This document shows positions 42,832-51,856 of a stretch of DNA of 64,000 bases, one piece after another. The translations under genes were made by a program, and so were the position numbers. The DNA is from Bacteroidales bacterium UBA1195. GTDB lineage: Bacteria; Bacteroidota; Bacteroidia; Bacteroidales; WCHB1-69. Where the stretch lies: positions 1 through 64,000 of the forward strand of contig DBYD01000031.1 in assembly GCA_002309855.1 (NCBI GenBank), written 5' to 3'. Below the pieces are notes generated by a model. The model was not told the DNA's origin. It did no database searches and saw only the letters and a program-made list of their open reading frames with translations. Within the stretch, counting starts at the first letter, position 1, and each line of letters starts with the position of its first letter.

Positions 42832-45684
42832 TTACTTTGTGTTTTCAGGTTTCAATGTGGTGACGGAGTAGTGGTTGAAGTCAAAGAATTTTTTGGCCAG
42901 GTCGCGAACCTCCTCCGCAGTGATGGAGTTCACCCATTCGTTGTATTTTTCAATCACCTCGTCCCTGTTTTCATTATAATAATAGGATCCGTAGATGATG
43001 TTCATCCAGGCACCGTTCTCCTGCAGCTGTGTCTCGCGGCTCTTGATCATCTGCTCCTTGGCCTTGGCCAGAGTTTCGGCGTCCGGTCCCTTCTTCGCAT
43101 ATTTCTTGAGCACCTTCAGAGCGGCTTTCTCAACCTTCCCGCTCTTGTTGGGGTCGCACTGGATCTGGAACACCCAGTATACAGTCGGGACAGGTTCGAG
43201 TGTGTATCCCACGCTGCCACGCGGACTGTAGGCGTCACCCATCTTCTCGCGGATGATCTCCGTGGTGGAAATCTGCACGCATTCGCCAAGCATGTCGGCC
43301 ATGCGGCGGTTCCTCTGTGTGGCGTCAAAGCCCTCGGTTTCGCCCTGCATGATCACAATCGACATCTTCTCGGTGCCTTTAATTGCCAAGCCGTGGGTCA
43401 CGCCGGCGGCAAGTCTTGGGGATACATCATGGTCCTTCTCGTTTTTCTGCTCACCGCCTGTCGGCAGGTTGTTCAGGTATTTGGCAATGATTTTTATATT
43501 ATCATCGGTGATGTTGCCCACAAAGAAGAAGGTCTGGTTTGAGGCGTCTTTGAACCTCTCCCTGAAAATCTGGTACATCCGGTCAAGATTCAGCTTGTCG
43601 AAGTCGGCCTCGGTCGGGATGCCGATAAAGCGCTTGTAGTCCGGATAGGCGGTTTTGATCATCACATTCTGCAGCTCGACCTGCGGATAGGCTGCCAAAG
43701 CCTTGTACTGTGTGCGGAGCGCCTGGAGGTTCTTGTCAAAGGATTCCTGATCCTTACGAGGGGAGGTGTAGTAGAGGTTCAGCAGCTGCAGCAGTGTCTC
43801 CAGATCCTTGGGCGAGCAGGAGCCGCTGAAGCCCTGGCTGCGGTCCGAAATGGATGGACTGATGGAAAGAGTCTTGCCTTTCAATTTCTTTTCCAGCTGG
43901 GTGGAGGAGAATTCTCCAATTCCAGCATCGTCAATGAAACCGTCGGTCATGCTTACAAGGAATGATTCCTCGTCACTGTACAGGCAGGCGCCGCCGCGTG
44001 CGAATGACCTCATGCGGATTTCGTCCTCCTTGTAGTTGGTCTTCTTGACCACGAAGCGGATGCCGTTCGGCAGCGTGTATTCCGTGTAGTCCAGCGGCTG
44101 GTTTACCTTACTGACGCGCGGTGTCACCTCTGCCAGCGTCTGGTCGAAGAGCGGGGTCTCCTTGAAGTTGTCCACCCAAGGTTCTGTCTGCACTCCCTTC
44201 ATTTCCTGAATTATCTTCATGGCCTCCTTTTCAGTGAGCACTTTCAGATCTTCCCTTTCCGGTGCCGTCACGTAAAAAATCAGGTTGTTGTCGGTGATCC
44301 AGTCGGCCACTACGGCGTTGACCTCCTCAAGTGTGATGCCCGGAACAAACTCCTTGGCATAGCTGTTCTCCTTGCGGATGCCGGGGATGCATTCGCCATT
44401 CAGGAAGTTGCGGGTGTATTCGTCTGCCAGACGGGTTGAAGGGGTCTTGTCCGCCTCCTTGGCCGACTTGCGGTAGCTGTCCAGCAGCTCCTCCTTCTGG
44501 CGGTCCAGTTCGGTCTGCAGGAATCCGTGCTGGTCGATGCGCTTCATTTCGGTCAGCAGCAGGCGCACAGCCTCCTCCATGCGGTTGTCCTTCGGATAGG
44601 CGTACAGGGTGAAGGCGTCACAGTCGCGGCCAAGGAACCCGCCGTATGCGCCGTAGGCGGAAATCACAGGGGCGGTGGCTTTTTCGCACAATTCGCCGAA
44701 ACGGGCGATGATCATGCCGTTGGCCAGGCTGCGGACCAGACTCTGGCGGTAGTCGCCGATGGTGCCCTGCGGAGCTTTCTTATGCTTCCATATAAGTTCG
44801 ATTGTGGTGGATGTGGCCTCCTTGTCGGTGGCGATTGCGAACAGCGGCTCCTGGTTGTCAGGGATGGGGAAGTAGGTGCGCGGTTTGGGGTTCTCTGCCT
44901 TTTTGTACGAGCCGAAATACTCCTTCACCTTTGCTTCCATCTGGTCCATGTCAAAGTCGCCCACGATGATGACAGCCTGCAGGTCGGTGCGGTACCAGTC
45001 CTTGTAAAAGCGTACAATCTCCTCACGCTTGAAGTTCATTATCACCTCCTCGGTGCCAATCGGCAGTCTGTCGGCATATTTTGAACCTTTCAGCATTATG
45101 GGCCATGTCTTCTTCCTCAGACGGTCGCCCGCGCCCAGCGCACCGCGCCATTCCTCATGGATAACGCCGCGTTCGGCCTCAATCTCCTTCTGGTCGAAGA
45201 GCAGCTTGGATGCCCAACCGTCCAGGATTTTCATGCCCATCTCAATCATTTCGGGAGTGTTGGGCATGTTCACGAAATAGACGGTCTCGTCAAACGAGGT
45301 GTATGCGTTGATGTGGCTTCCGAACGCCACGCCGGCCTTCTGCAGTTCCGATACCATGGCGTTGTGTGGGTAGTGTTCCGTACCGTTGAAGGCCATGTGC
45401 TCGCAGAAGTGGGCCAGACCCTGCTGGGAGTCGTCCTCCAGGATTGAGCCTGCATTGGTGACCAGCCGGAACTGGATGCGTCCCTCCGGTTTCTTGTTGA
45501 CCCGCAGGTAATATGTCAGCCCGTTGTCCATTTTCACTAGGCGGACGTTCTTGTCCACCGGGACAGCGGCCTTCGGGTCGGATTTTTTCTGTTTTTTTGT
45601 TCCGGACAGGTCCGTGATTTGTGCGGATGCCATTTGCGATACGGCAAACAGGCAGATTAGTAGAAGTGAAACAAACCTTTTCAT
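42832..45684 (-). CDS. M16 family zinc protease (PqqL-like), exported
   Basis: A 950-residue periplasmic insulinase-like protease. ATG 45684 gives a signal peptide (MKRFVSLLLICLFAVSQMASAQ start). The inverted zinc motif HFCEH with downstream Glu lies in the first M16 domain (LAHFCEHMAFNGTEH), followed by inactive and active-fold repeats (four M16 domains in total, about 50-940). The second half lacks an HxxEH, as normal for such duplicated proteins. The upstream frame to 45723 overlaps the pheS stop. DUF2723 starts 6 bases after its stop. Confidence 0.92.
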   Translation of the reverse strand: MKRFVSLLLICLFAVSQMASAQITDLSGTKKQKKSDPKAAVPVDKNVRLVKMDNGLTYYLRVNKKPEGRIQFRLVTNAGSILEDDSQQGLAHFCEHMAFNGTEHYPHNAMVSELQKAGVAFGSHINAYTSFDETVYFVNMPNTPEMIEMGMKILDGWASKLLFDQKEIEAERGVIHEEWRGALGAGDRLRKKTWPIMLKGSKYADRLPIGTEEVIMNFKREEIVRFYKDWYRTDLQAVIIVGDFDMDQMEAKVKEYFGSYKKAENPKPRTYFPIPDNQEPLFAIATDKEATSTTIELIWKHKKAPQGTIGDYRQSLVRSLANGMIIARFGELCEKATAPVISAYGAYGGFLGRDCDAFTLYAYPKDNRMEEAVRLLLTEMKRIDQHGFLQTELDRQKEELLDSYRKSAKEADKTPSTRLADEYTRNFLNGECIPGIRKENSYAKEFVPGITLEEVNAVVADWITDNNLIFYVTAPEREDLKVLTEKEAMKIIQEMKGVQTEPWVDNFKETPLFDQTLAEVTPRVSKVNQPLDYTEYTLPNGIRFVVKKTNYKEDEIRMRSFARGGACLYSDEESFLVSMTDGFIDDAGIGEFSSTQLEKKLKGKTLSISPSISDRSQGFSGSCSPKDLETLLQLLNLYYTSPRKDQESFDKNLQALRTQYKALAAYPQVELQNVMIKTAYPDYKRFIGIPTEADFDKLNLDRMYQIFRERFKDASNQTFFFVGNITDDNIKIIAKYLNNLPTGGEQKNEKDHDVSPRLAAGVTHGLAIKGTEKMSIVIMQGETEGFDATQRNRRMADMLGECVQISTTEIIREKMGDAYSPRGSVGYTLEPVPTVYWVFQIQCDPNKSGKVEKAALKVLKKYAKKGPDAETLAKAKEQMIKSRETQLQENGAWMNIIYGSYYYNENRDEVIEKYNEWVNSITAEEVRDLAKKFFDFNHYSVTTLKPENTK

Positions 45685-45719
45685 GTGATTTTTTTTTAAT
45701 ATTTTTAAATGATTAATTA

Positions 45720-46730
45720 TCAAAGTGCTTCAAATTGTTGGAGAAAACGGATGTCATTCTCGAAAAAGAGCCGGATATCCTTGGTCTTGTAAAGTTGCTG
45801 TGTGCTCCGTTCCACGCCGATGCCAATGGCGAAACCGCTGTATTTCTCCGGGTCGATTCCGTTGAGCGAAAGCACGTTCGGGTCAACCATGCCGCAGCCG
45901 AGAATCTCCACCCAGCCGCTGCCCTTGCAGATGTTGCAGCCCTTGCCGTTGCAGATGTCGCAGCTTATGTCCATCTCGGCCGATGGTTCGGTGAATGGGA
46001 AGTAGGAGGGGCGCAGCCTTATCTTGCGCTCTTTGCCGAACATCTCCTTCACAAAGTAGTCCAGGGTCTGCTTGAGGTCGGCGAAAGAGATGCCTTCGTC
46101 GATGCAGAGGATTTCCACCTGGTGGAAAATGCAGTGGGCGCGGGCAGTTATCGCCTCGTTGCGGAACACGCGTCCGGGGCATACCACACGGATGGGCGGT
46201 TTGTTTGCCTCCATCACCCTTGACTGCACCGGTGAGGTGTGGGTGCGCAGCAGGATTCCGGGTTCCACAAAAAAGGTGTCCTGCATATCCCTTGCCGGAT
46301 GTTCCGGCGCGAAATTCAGGGCGCCGAAATTGTGCCAGTCGTCCTCAATGTCCGGACCCTCCGCAACTGTGTAGCCGATCTTGCGGAAGACATCGCATAG
46401 CCGGTTGGTCACAATCGAAATCGGGTGCCTTGCGCCGGTTGTGATGCGGTTGGCGGGACGGGTGAGGTCGTCCGGTCCTTCCGGACCGGTCTGTTTCGCC
46501 TCGCAGGCGGTCTTCAGTTCGTTGTACCTTTCCAATACCCTTTGTTTCAAACTGTTCACGTTCTGTCCAAAATCCTTCCTTTCGGCAGGGGGGATGTTCC
46601 TTATTTCATCGAAAAGGGCGATCAGAAAACCTTTCTTGCCCAAAAAACGGGAACGGAACTGTTCAATCTCCTCCAACTTTTCAGAGCGGAACTGCTCGAT
46701 CTCTTTCCTGAATTCTTCTAAATTGGCCAT
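45720..46730 (-). CDS. pheS: Phenylalanyl-tRNA synthetase alpha subunit
   Basis: A 336-residue PheS. It has an N-terminal coiled-coil arm (with a near-repeat IEQFRSEKLEE/IEQFRSRFLGK at residues 11-33), then the class II catalytic core: HPARDMQDTF (motif 2 region), LRTHTSPVQ, FHQVE and, near the end, GFAIGIGVERSTQQLYKTKDIRLF. The beta subunit pheT is not in the window, as expected for Bacteroidota where the two are often apart. It lies between the cyclophilin gene and the M16 protease gene. Confidence 0.97.
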   Translation of the reverse strand: MANLEEFRKEIEQFRSEKLEEIEQFRSRFLGKKGFLIALFDEIRNIPPAERKDFGQNVNSLKQRVLERYNELKTACEAKQTGPEGPDDLTRPANRITTGARHPISIVTNRLCDVFRKIGYTVAEGPDIEDDWHNFGALNFAPEHPARDMQDTFFVEPGILLRTHTSPVQSRVMEANKPPIRVVCPGRVFRNEAITARAHCIFHQVEILCIDEGISFADLKQTLDYFVKEMFGKERKIRLRPSYFPFTEPSAEMDISCDICNGKGCNICKGSGWVEILGCGMVDPNVLSLNGIDPEKYSGFAIGIGVERSTQQLYKTKDIRLFFENDIRFLQQFEAL

Positions 46731-46753
46731 TATTACCTAATAATATTATTGTC

Positions 46754-47449
46754 TTATTCTTCCACCCGTACTGAGAGGATGCGTACATCCTCAACAGGAC
46801 GATCCTCTCTGTTGGTGGCGACCGATGCGATTTTGTCAATGACGGAAAGCCCTTCCACCACCTCTCCGAACACGGTGTAGTTCATGTCAAGGAATGGGGT
46901 GCCGCCGATTGTCCTGTAGAGGTTCCGTTGCTGGGGGGTGTAGTTGAGCCCGTACTGCCTGCAGATGGCGTCCAGCTGCCCGTCAGTCCAGGCTTTTCCC
47001 TGTACTATGTAGAACTGTGAGCCTGATGAGGCTTTCTGCGGATTGTTGTCGCGGGCGGCGGCCAAGGCACCCCGCTTGTGGATCAGGTTCCGGTTAAATT
47101 CGGCCGGAATGGTGTAGTCCGGTCCCCCCATGCCAAGCGACTGGTCGGGGGAGGCGTGGCGTGAATCGGGGTCTCCGCCCTGGATCATGAAATCTTTGAT
47201 GACCCGATGGAAAAGAAGGCTGTCGAAGTATCCCTCCTTCGCGAGTTTGACGAAATTGTCGCGGTGAAGCGGCGTTTCGTTGTATAATTTCACCTTCAAT
47301 GTGCCTTTGTTTGTTTCAATCGTGACCATAATCTGTCGCTCATTTTGTGTGCCATTTTTTTGTTCCGTAGCCCCTTTTTGCGCCTGCACGGCAGGGGAAA
47401 AGCCGATTAACAAACCGCATAAAATGCTAAAAATAATGTTATTGCGCAT
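46754..47449 (-). CDS. Peptidyl-prolyl cis-trans isomerase, cyclophilin type, exported
   Basis: A 231-residue cyclophilin with a signal peptide (residues 1-23, ending VQAQ) followed by a short Gln/Asn-rich linker. The isomerase domain runs about 41-231, with FHRVIKDFMIQGGDP (catalytic Arg), GSQFYIVQG and DMNYTVFGEVVEG. Bacteroidota-type insertion LDAICRQYGLNYTPQQRNLY is present. Expected to aid folding of envelope proteins in the periplasm. It precedes pheS by 23 bases. Confidence 0.93.
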   Translation of the reverse strand: MRNNIIFSILCGLLIGFSPAVQAQKGATEQKNGTQNERQIMVTIETNKGTLKVKLYNETPLHRDNFVKLAKEGYFDSLLFHRVIKDFMIQGGDPDSRHASPDQSLGMGGPDYTIPAEFNRNLIHKRGALAAARDNNPQKASSGSQFYIVQGKAWTDGQLDAICRQYGLNYTPQQRNLYRTIGGTPFLDMNYTVFGEVVEGLSVIDKIASVATNREDRPVEDVRILSVRVEE

Positions 47450-47508
47450 GTTCTTCCTTTTATGTTAAAAAAATCCGGAAAAATCCGTTCTGATATTTTA
47501 ATTTCTTG

Positions 47509-47516
47509 TACTTTTG
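47509..47516 (+). promoter_or_regulatory. -7 promoter element for the lipoprotein-hemW pair
   Basis: TACTTTTG followed by CATG matches TAnnTTTG, 93 bases ahead of the ATG at 47610. Confidence 0.6.
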
Positions 47517-47609
47517 CATGTCAAAAAAGTTTGCAATATTACTATTTTTTGGAATACGGAAAGTTGATTTGACGGATTATTTTTTTCAACAAGCTATTAA
47601 CCGACACCA

Positions 47610-47969
47610 ATGATGAGGAAAAGAATCGGAATTTGGGCCATCATGGCCTGTATGCTCTGGATGGGCATCAGTTTGGTCTCATGCCGCGAAGATGCGGTGT
47701 GCAAGGCGATTATCACTGCGCGTTATCTGCGTAACGGCAATTCCAACGAGGTCGTTCCCGGCTGCAACATAAACATTGGGGAGCCTGAATTTGCCGACAG
47801 CGTCCGTTTTGTCGGTACCACCGGTCCCGACGGACGGCTGGAACACACATGGCGAAACGAGGCCAAACTGAAGGTTGTTGCCGAAATAGACGGACATAAG
47901 GGTGCGGCAATGTTGCATCTTGTCAAGGGGGAGACGGTGGAGCTTGACGTCCAGATACCGGTGGACTAA
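47610..47969 (+). CDS. Small lipoprotein, unknown function
   Basis: A 119-residue protein with a lipoprotein signal peptide; the lipobox LVSC ends at about Cys25. The mature part has a beta-rich, Ig/CarboxypepD-like pattern (GTTGPDGRLEHTW), which suggests a small beta-sandwich. Probably anchored in the outer or inner membrane. No named family recognised. It has its own promoter and lies 3 bases ahead of hemW. Confidence 0.7.
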   Translation: MMRKRIGIWAIMACMLWMGISLVSCREDAVCKAIITARYLRNGNSNEVVPGCNINIGEPEFADSVRFVGTTGPDGRLEHTWRNEAKLKVVAEIDGHKGAAMLHLVKGETVELDVQIPVD

Positions 47970-47972
47970 CCG

Positions 47973-49118
47973 ATGCCATCCCTTTATATTCACTTCCCTT
48001 TCTGTCTGCGGAGGTGCAGTTACTGCGCTTTTTATTCCGACACGCATTGTGCGGAAATCCCTCTGTTTTTGGAATGCCTGCAAAAGGAGATGCGGCTCAG
48101 GTCGGACGAATTGTCCGCCGTGCCTGCGGATTCCCTCTATTTCGGCGGTGGCACCCCATCGTTGCTTGCACCTGCTGATATCGGAAAACTGATTGTCCTT
48201 GCGGATGAAATCTTTGGCTTGTCACCGGATGCGGAAATTACACTGGAGGCCAATCCCAACCAACTGACTGACGAATATTTCCGTGGATTGCGTGACACGC
48301 CTGTGAACCGGCTGAGCGTCGGTGTCCAGACCTTTTCGGACGAGGTTCTGAAACGAATCCGCCGTCTGCATACCTCCGTGCAGGCGGAGGAGGCCCTAAC
48401 CCTGGCGGAAAAACATGGTTTCCATAACATTTCGGCCGATCTGATCTACGGCCTGCCCGGCAGCACCATGGCGCAGCTGGAAAGTGACCTGCGCAGGCTC
48501 TCCCCGTTGCCGCACCTCTCCTGTTACCAGCTTACACTGGAGGAGGGGAGCATCCTGGAAATGCAGGTCCGGAAGGGGCTTGAGCGGCTCCCTTCGGAGG
48601 ATGGGACGGAGGCTCAGCGGGAATTGGTCTGGGAATATTTGCGTGATGCGGGGTTCACCCATTATGAGGTCTCAAGTTTCTGCAAAGGGGAGGCCTGGTC
48701 GCGGCACAACACCGCCTACTGGCGGCAGGAGCCCTATCTCGGATTCGGGCCGGCCGCCCATTCATATCTGCCGCACCGCCGTCAGTGGAACCTGCCCGAT
48801 GTGCGCGGTTATTGCCGGAATGTGGCCGACCTTCCCGACGGGAGGGGCTGGGATGATCTGGAAGGGGCGGTTTTTGAACGTGAACAGCTCACTTCTGAAA
48901 TGGAATACGAGGAGTATGTCATGACCTCGCTGCGCACCTGCTGGGGGTGTGATTTGGAAATGGTTCGTCTGAAGTGGGGCGTGGAAACGGTTTCCCACAT
49001 CCGGAACCAATTGCTGCGTTATCCGGAACAATTTTATAAATTGACATATAAACGCTTGGTTTTGACCGAAGAAGGATTGTTGTTCGCCGATGGTGTGGCC
49101 TCCGATCTTTTTTTGTGA
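47973..49118 (+). CDS. hemW: Heme chaperone HemW (radical SAM; coproporphyrinogen dehydrogenase-like)
   Basis: A 381-residue radical SAM protein. The cluster motif CX3CX2C is Cys11, Cys15 and Cys18 (FCLRRCSYC), preceded by LYIHFPF. GGGTPSL, EANPN and the C-terminal HemN domain follow. HemW-type proteins lack the extra cysteine and the N-terminal trip-wire of true HemN and transfer heme; many are misnamed oxygen-independent coproporphyrinogen oxidase. It sits directly downstream of the small lipoprotein gene. Confidence 0.92.
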   Translation: MPSLYIHFPFCLRRCSYCAFYSDTHCAEIPLFLECLQKEMRLRSDELSAVPADSLYFGGGTPSLLAPADIGKLIVLADEIFGLSPDAEITLEANPNQLTDEYFRGLRDTPVNRLSVGVQTFSDEVLKRIRRLHTSVQAEEALTLAEKHGFHNISADLIYGLPGSTMAQLESDLRRLSPLPHLSCYQLTLEEGSILEMQVRKGLERLPSEDGTEAQRELVWEYLRDAGFTHYEVSSFCKGEAWSRHNTAYWRQEPYLGFGPAAHSYLPHRRQWNLPDVRGYCRNVADLPDGRGWDDLEGAVFEREQLTSEMEYEEYVMTSLRTCWGCDLEMVRLKWGVETVSHIRNQLLRYPEQFYKLTYKRLVLTEEGLLFADGVASDLFL

Positions 49119-49169
49119 AAATGTTGAAAAAAAGTCTCTCGAAACTGCCATACATTTTAATTAATTTAG

Positions 49170-49177
49170 TACTTTTG
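49170..49177 (+). promoter_or_regulatory. -7 promoter element for the 13-kb glycan operon
   Basis: TACTTTTG followed by C matches TAnnTTTG, 59 bases before the predicted ATG at 49237. No other such element was seen in the gaps up to 62.1 kb, where genes overlap or are tightly spaced. Confidence 0.6.
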
Positions 49178-49236
49178 CTTTTTATTGTCTGCCTGTCGCA
49201 TCCGAAATGGGACAGGCAAAGCACGGAGTGTGTGCA

Positions 49237-50694
49237 ATGGATAAGTTGTTGAAAACATGTGATGTAATTGAAAAAGCGGAGGCGGCCTGCCTGTTTCTGC
49301 TGCCCCTCTGCCTGCCGCTGAGTTGGCGGTGGGCCTCCTATGTGATGGCCGCGTTGTGCGTCGTGGGCTGCGTCAAGGCGTTCTGCCGCCGCCGGATCCT
49401 GCCGGAGGGCGGGTTGCGCCGCGCATTGCCGTACCTGCTCTTTTCCGCCACCTTCTTCTGCTATCTGCTGAGTGTGCTGTGGTCGGACAACAGTCACGAG
49501 GCATGGCGGATGGTGGACAAGAAGCTGCCGTTCCTGCTGCTGCCGATATGTTTCCTCATTTCGCAGCCCGTTTTGGACGGACGCCGCGTGCGGAACATCA
49601 TGCGTCTGTTCACCGGAAGCGTTCTGACAGTCTTTGCGGCCAATCTTGTTCTTGCGCTGTATGACATTGCGCATGGTGCACCTTTCTACCGTATGCTGAA
49701 CGAGAATCTGATGACGCTTTTCAGTCTCCATCACACCTACATGTCCATGTATGCCTGCCTTGGCATCGTATTCTGCCTTTTCGCTCCGGCGGAGGGGCGT
49801 CCGCGACTGCTGTTAAGGATTGTATCCCTGCTCATGCTCTCGCTGTTTGTGCTGCTGCTCGAATCGCGTGCGGGGCTGCTCTGCATGTCGTCGCTATATG
49901 TGGTTTTCTGCATCTGGCTGATATTGGCCAAGCGGAGGAGGCTGGCCGGATTTTCGTTGGCCGCGTTGCTCCTGACAGCCGTGGCGGCGGCAGGATTGCT
50001 GGTTCCGGGCAGTTTTGACAGGGTTGCCCAGACGGTGCGGAGCCTCTTTTCCGAAACGGAGCCGGACTGCCGTATGGTGCAGCGGGAGGCATACCGTCCG
50101 CTGTTGGGGGAGAGCGGCCTGTTCGGATTGGGCGGAGGGGACCGCATTCCGGCCTATGCGGCATGTTTCCGCGACAGCCGCGACAGCCTGCTCTCACAGG
50201 TTAAACCGACGCCGGATGCCGACCTTTCCGTTTTTGAGTCTGAGCGGAATGCCTGCATGGACAGCCTTCAAGCCAGGCTCTATTTCTACAGCGATTTCGA
50301 CAACAGTCCCGAAATCGCCCGCTTTGCCGGAAAATACCATTGCGACAGCGCGTCGGTGCGGCGGGTCCTGTACCGTTATTTGGTGCTGAGCGATGCCATA
50401 GAGATGGAATTCAATGCGCACAACCAGTATGAGGACACGCTAGTGGCGGTCGGCTGGGTGGGGCTTGCGCTGCTGTTTTTCTACTTCATGTTTCCTGTGG
50501 CGGTTATGTGGCGCAGGAGGGAATGGGATCCGCTCCTCTGCTCGTTGCTCTGGATTGTCGCGTTCAACGCCCTTTTCGAGTCGGTGCTTGAGAAACAGTC
50601 CGGAATACTCTTCTTCCTTTTTTTCTTACTGATATTTTACCAGAAAAATGTTTGTATTGGACCAATTCATAAGTCAGAGTGTCACCCGGCGTGA
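49237..50694 (+). CDS. O-antigen ligase/polymerase-like membrane protein (Wzy/WaaL superfamily)
   Basis: About 485 residues, with ten or more hydrophobic segments, a large periplasmic loop near residues 265-380 and the Wzy_C motif HNQYEDTLVAVGWVGLALLFFYF near 405-430. WaaL joins O-antigen to lipid A-core and Wzy polymerises repeat units; the two share this fold and cannot be separated by sequence. The start could be ATG 49207; ATG 49237 begins closer to the first TM segment. The 3' end overlaps the next gene by 47 bases. Confidence 0.85.
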   Translation: MDKLLKTCDVIEKAEAACLFLLPLCLPLSWRWASYVMAALCVVGCVKAFCRRRILPEGGLRRALPYLLFSATFFCYLLSVLWSDNSHEAWRMVDKKLPFLLLPICFLISQPVLDGRRVRNIMRLFTGSVLTVFAANLVLALYDIAHGAPFYRMLNENLMTLFSLHHTYMSMYACLGIVFCLFAPAEGRPRLLLRIVSLLMLSLFVLLLESRAGLLCMSSLYVVFCIWLILAKRRRLAGFSLAALLLTAVAAAGLLVPGSFDRVAQTVRSLFSETEPDCRMVQREAYRPLLGESGLFGLGGGDRIPAYAACFRDSRDSLLSQVKPTPDADLSVFESERNACMDSLQARLYFYSDFDNSPEIARFAGKYHCDSASVRRVLYRYLVLSDAIEMEFNAHNQYEDTLVAVGWVGLALLFFYFMFPVAVMWRRREWDPLLCSLLWIVAFNALFESVLEKQSGILFFLFFLLIFYQKNVCIGPIHKSECHPA

Positions 50695-51853
50695 GGAGAG
50701 CCTCTTCCTGCGTGACATTGGGGATCACCGGCAGAAGTTGCGGCAGGCCGTTGCCGGGGCTTCAGTGTGCGTGATCGGGGGTGCGGGCAGTATAGGCTCA
50801 TCCTTTATCAAGGCGCTGCTGCCATTCCGTCCCGGCAAGCTTGTGGTCGTTGACCTGAACGAGAACGGCCTGGCCGAGCTTACCCGCGACCTGCGTTCCA
50901 CGGAGGGGCTTTTTGTGCCGCAGGAATACCGCACCTACACGCTCAATTTCGCCGACCCTATTTTCAGCCGCATTTTCCGTGAGGAGAGGGGTTTCGACAT
51001 TGTGGCAAACTTTTCCGCACACAAGCATGTGCGCAGCGAGAAGGACAAGTATGCTGTGCAGGCGCTTATTGAGAACAACGACCTAAAGGCGAAACGGCTG
51101 ATGGATCTGCTTTGCCTGTTCCCGCCAAAGCATTTCTTTTGCGTGAGCACCGACAAGGCGGCCAATCCGGTCAATGTGATGGGGGCGAGCAAACGCATCA
51201 TGGAGGAGATGGTGATGGCCTACAGCGACCGCTTCAAGGTTACTACGGCGCGTTTCGCCAATGTGGCATTCAGCAACGGCTCGCTTCCCGACAGCTGGCT
51301 GCAGCGCCTGCGTAAAAAGCAGCCTTTGGCGGCCCCGAACGATGTCAGACGCTATTTCGTGTCGCCGGAGGAGAGCGGGCAGATTTGCCTTCTGGCCTGT
51401 ATTCTGGGACGGAGCGGGGAGGTCTTCTTTCCAAAATTGGATGAGGGGCAGATGCTGACATTCAGCAGCATTTGTGATGATTTCCTGAAGGCGGAGGGGT
51501 TGCGGAAGATGGAGTGCCGCGATGATGCGGAGGCGAGACTCTTCGCCAGCCGGATGCCTTACGGTAGCGGAACCTGTCCGGTCGTCTATTCCGGCAGCGA
51601 CACCACCGGCGAGAAGGCTTTTGAGGAGTTTTATGTTCCCGGCGAAAGTACCGACATGGGACGTTTCCATGCGTTGGGCGTGATAGAGGCCGGCGTACAC
51701 CGCCCGATGGCGGAGGTGGAGGCCTTTTTTGAAGAACTTGAAACCCTTTTCCGGGGCGATTTCACCAAGGAGGATGTGGTTGCCGCCATCAGAGGGTTTG
51801 TCCCCAACTTCGAACATGAGGAGAAGGGGCGTAATCTGGATGAAAAAATGTAG
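50648..51853 (+). CDS. NDP-sugar dehydratase/epimerase, polysaccharide-biosynthesis SDR (FlaA1/CapD-like, Polysacc_synt_2)
   Basis: A 401-residue SDR. The NAD(P) motif GGAGSIGSSF lies at about 44-53, then VDLNENGLAEL and FSAHKHVRSEKD, with the catalytic region STDKAANPVNVMGASKRIMEE where Met replaces the Tyr of YxxxK, as in the FlaA1/CapD group. This is the cytosolic, membrane-domain-free form. Likely a C4,6-dehydratase or C5/C6-epimerase acting on an NDP-N-acetyl sugar and feeding the aminotransferase gene 3 bases downstream. Confidence 0.85.
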   Translation: MFVLDQFISQSVTRREESLFLRDIGDHRQKLRQAVAGASVCVIGGAGSIGSSFIKALLPFRPGKLVVVDLNENGLAELTRDLRSTEGLFVPQEYRTYTLNFADPIFSRIFREERGFDIVANFSAHKHVRSEKDKYAVQALIENNDLKAKRLMDLLCLFPPKHFFCVSTDKAANPVNVMGASKRIMEEMVMAYSDRFKVTTARFANVAFSNGSLPDSWLQRLRKKQPLAAPNDVRRYFVSPEESGQICLLACILGRSGEVFFPKLDEGQMLTFSSICDDFLKAEGLRKMECRDDAEARLFASRMPYGSGTCPVVYSGSDTTGEKAFEEFYVPGESTDMGRFHALGVIEAGVHRPMAEVEAFFEELETLFRGDFTKEDVVAAIRGFVPNFEHEEKGRNLDEKM

Positions 51854-51856
51854 GAC

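Noticed and set aside
46739..46750. AATAATATTATT palindrome between the cyclophilin gene and pheS
   Set aside because: AT-only 12-mer in an AT-rich gap, likely by chance; no accompanying promoter or T-tract.
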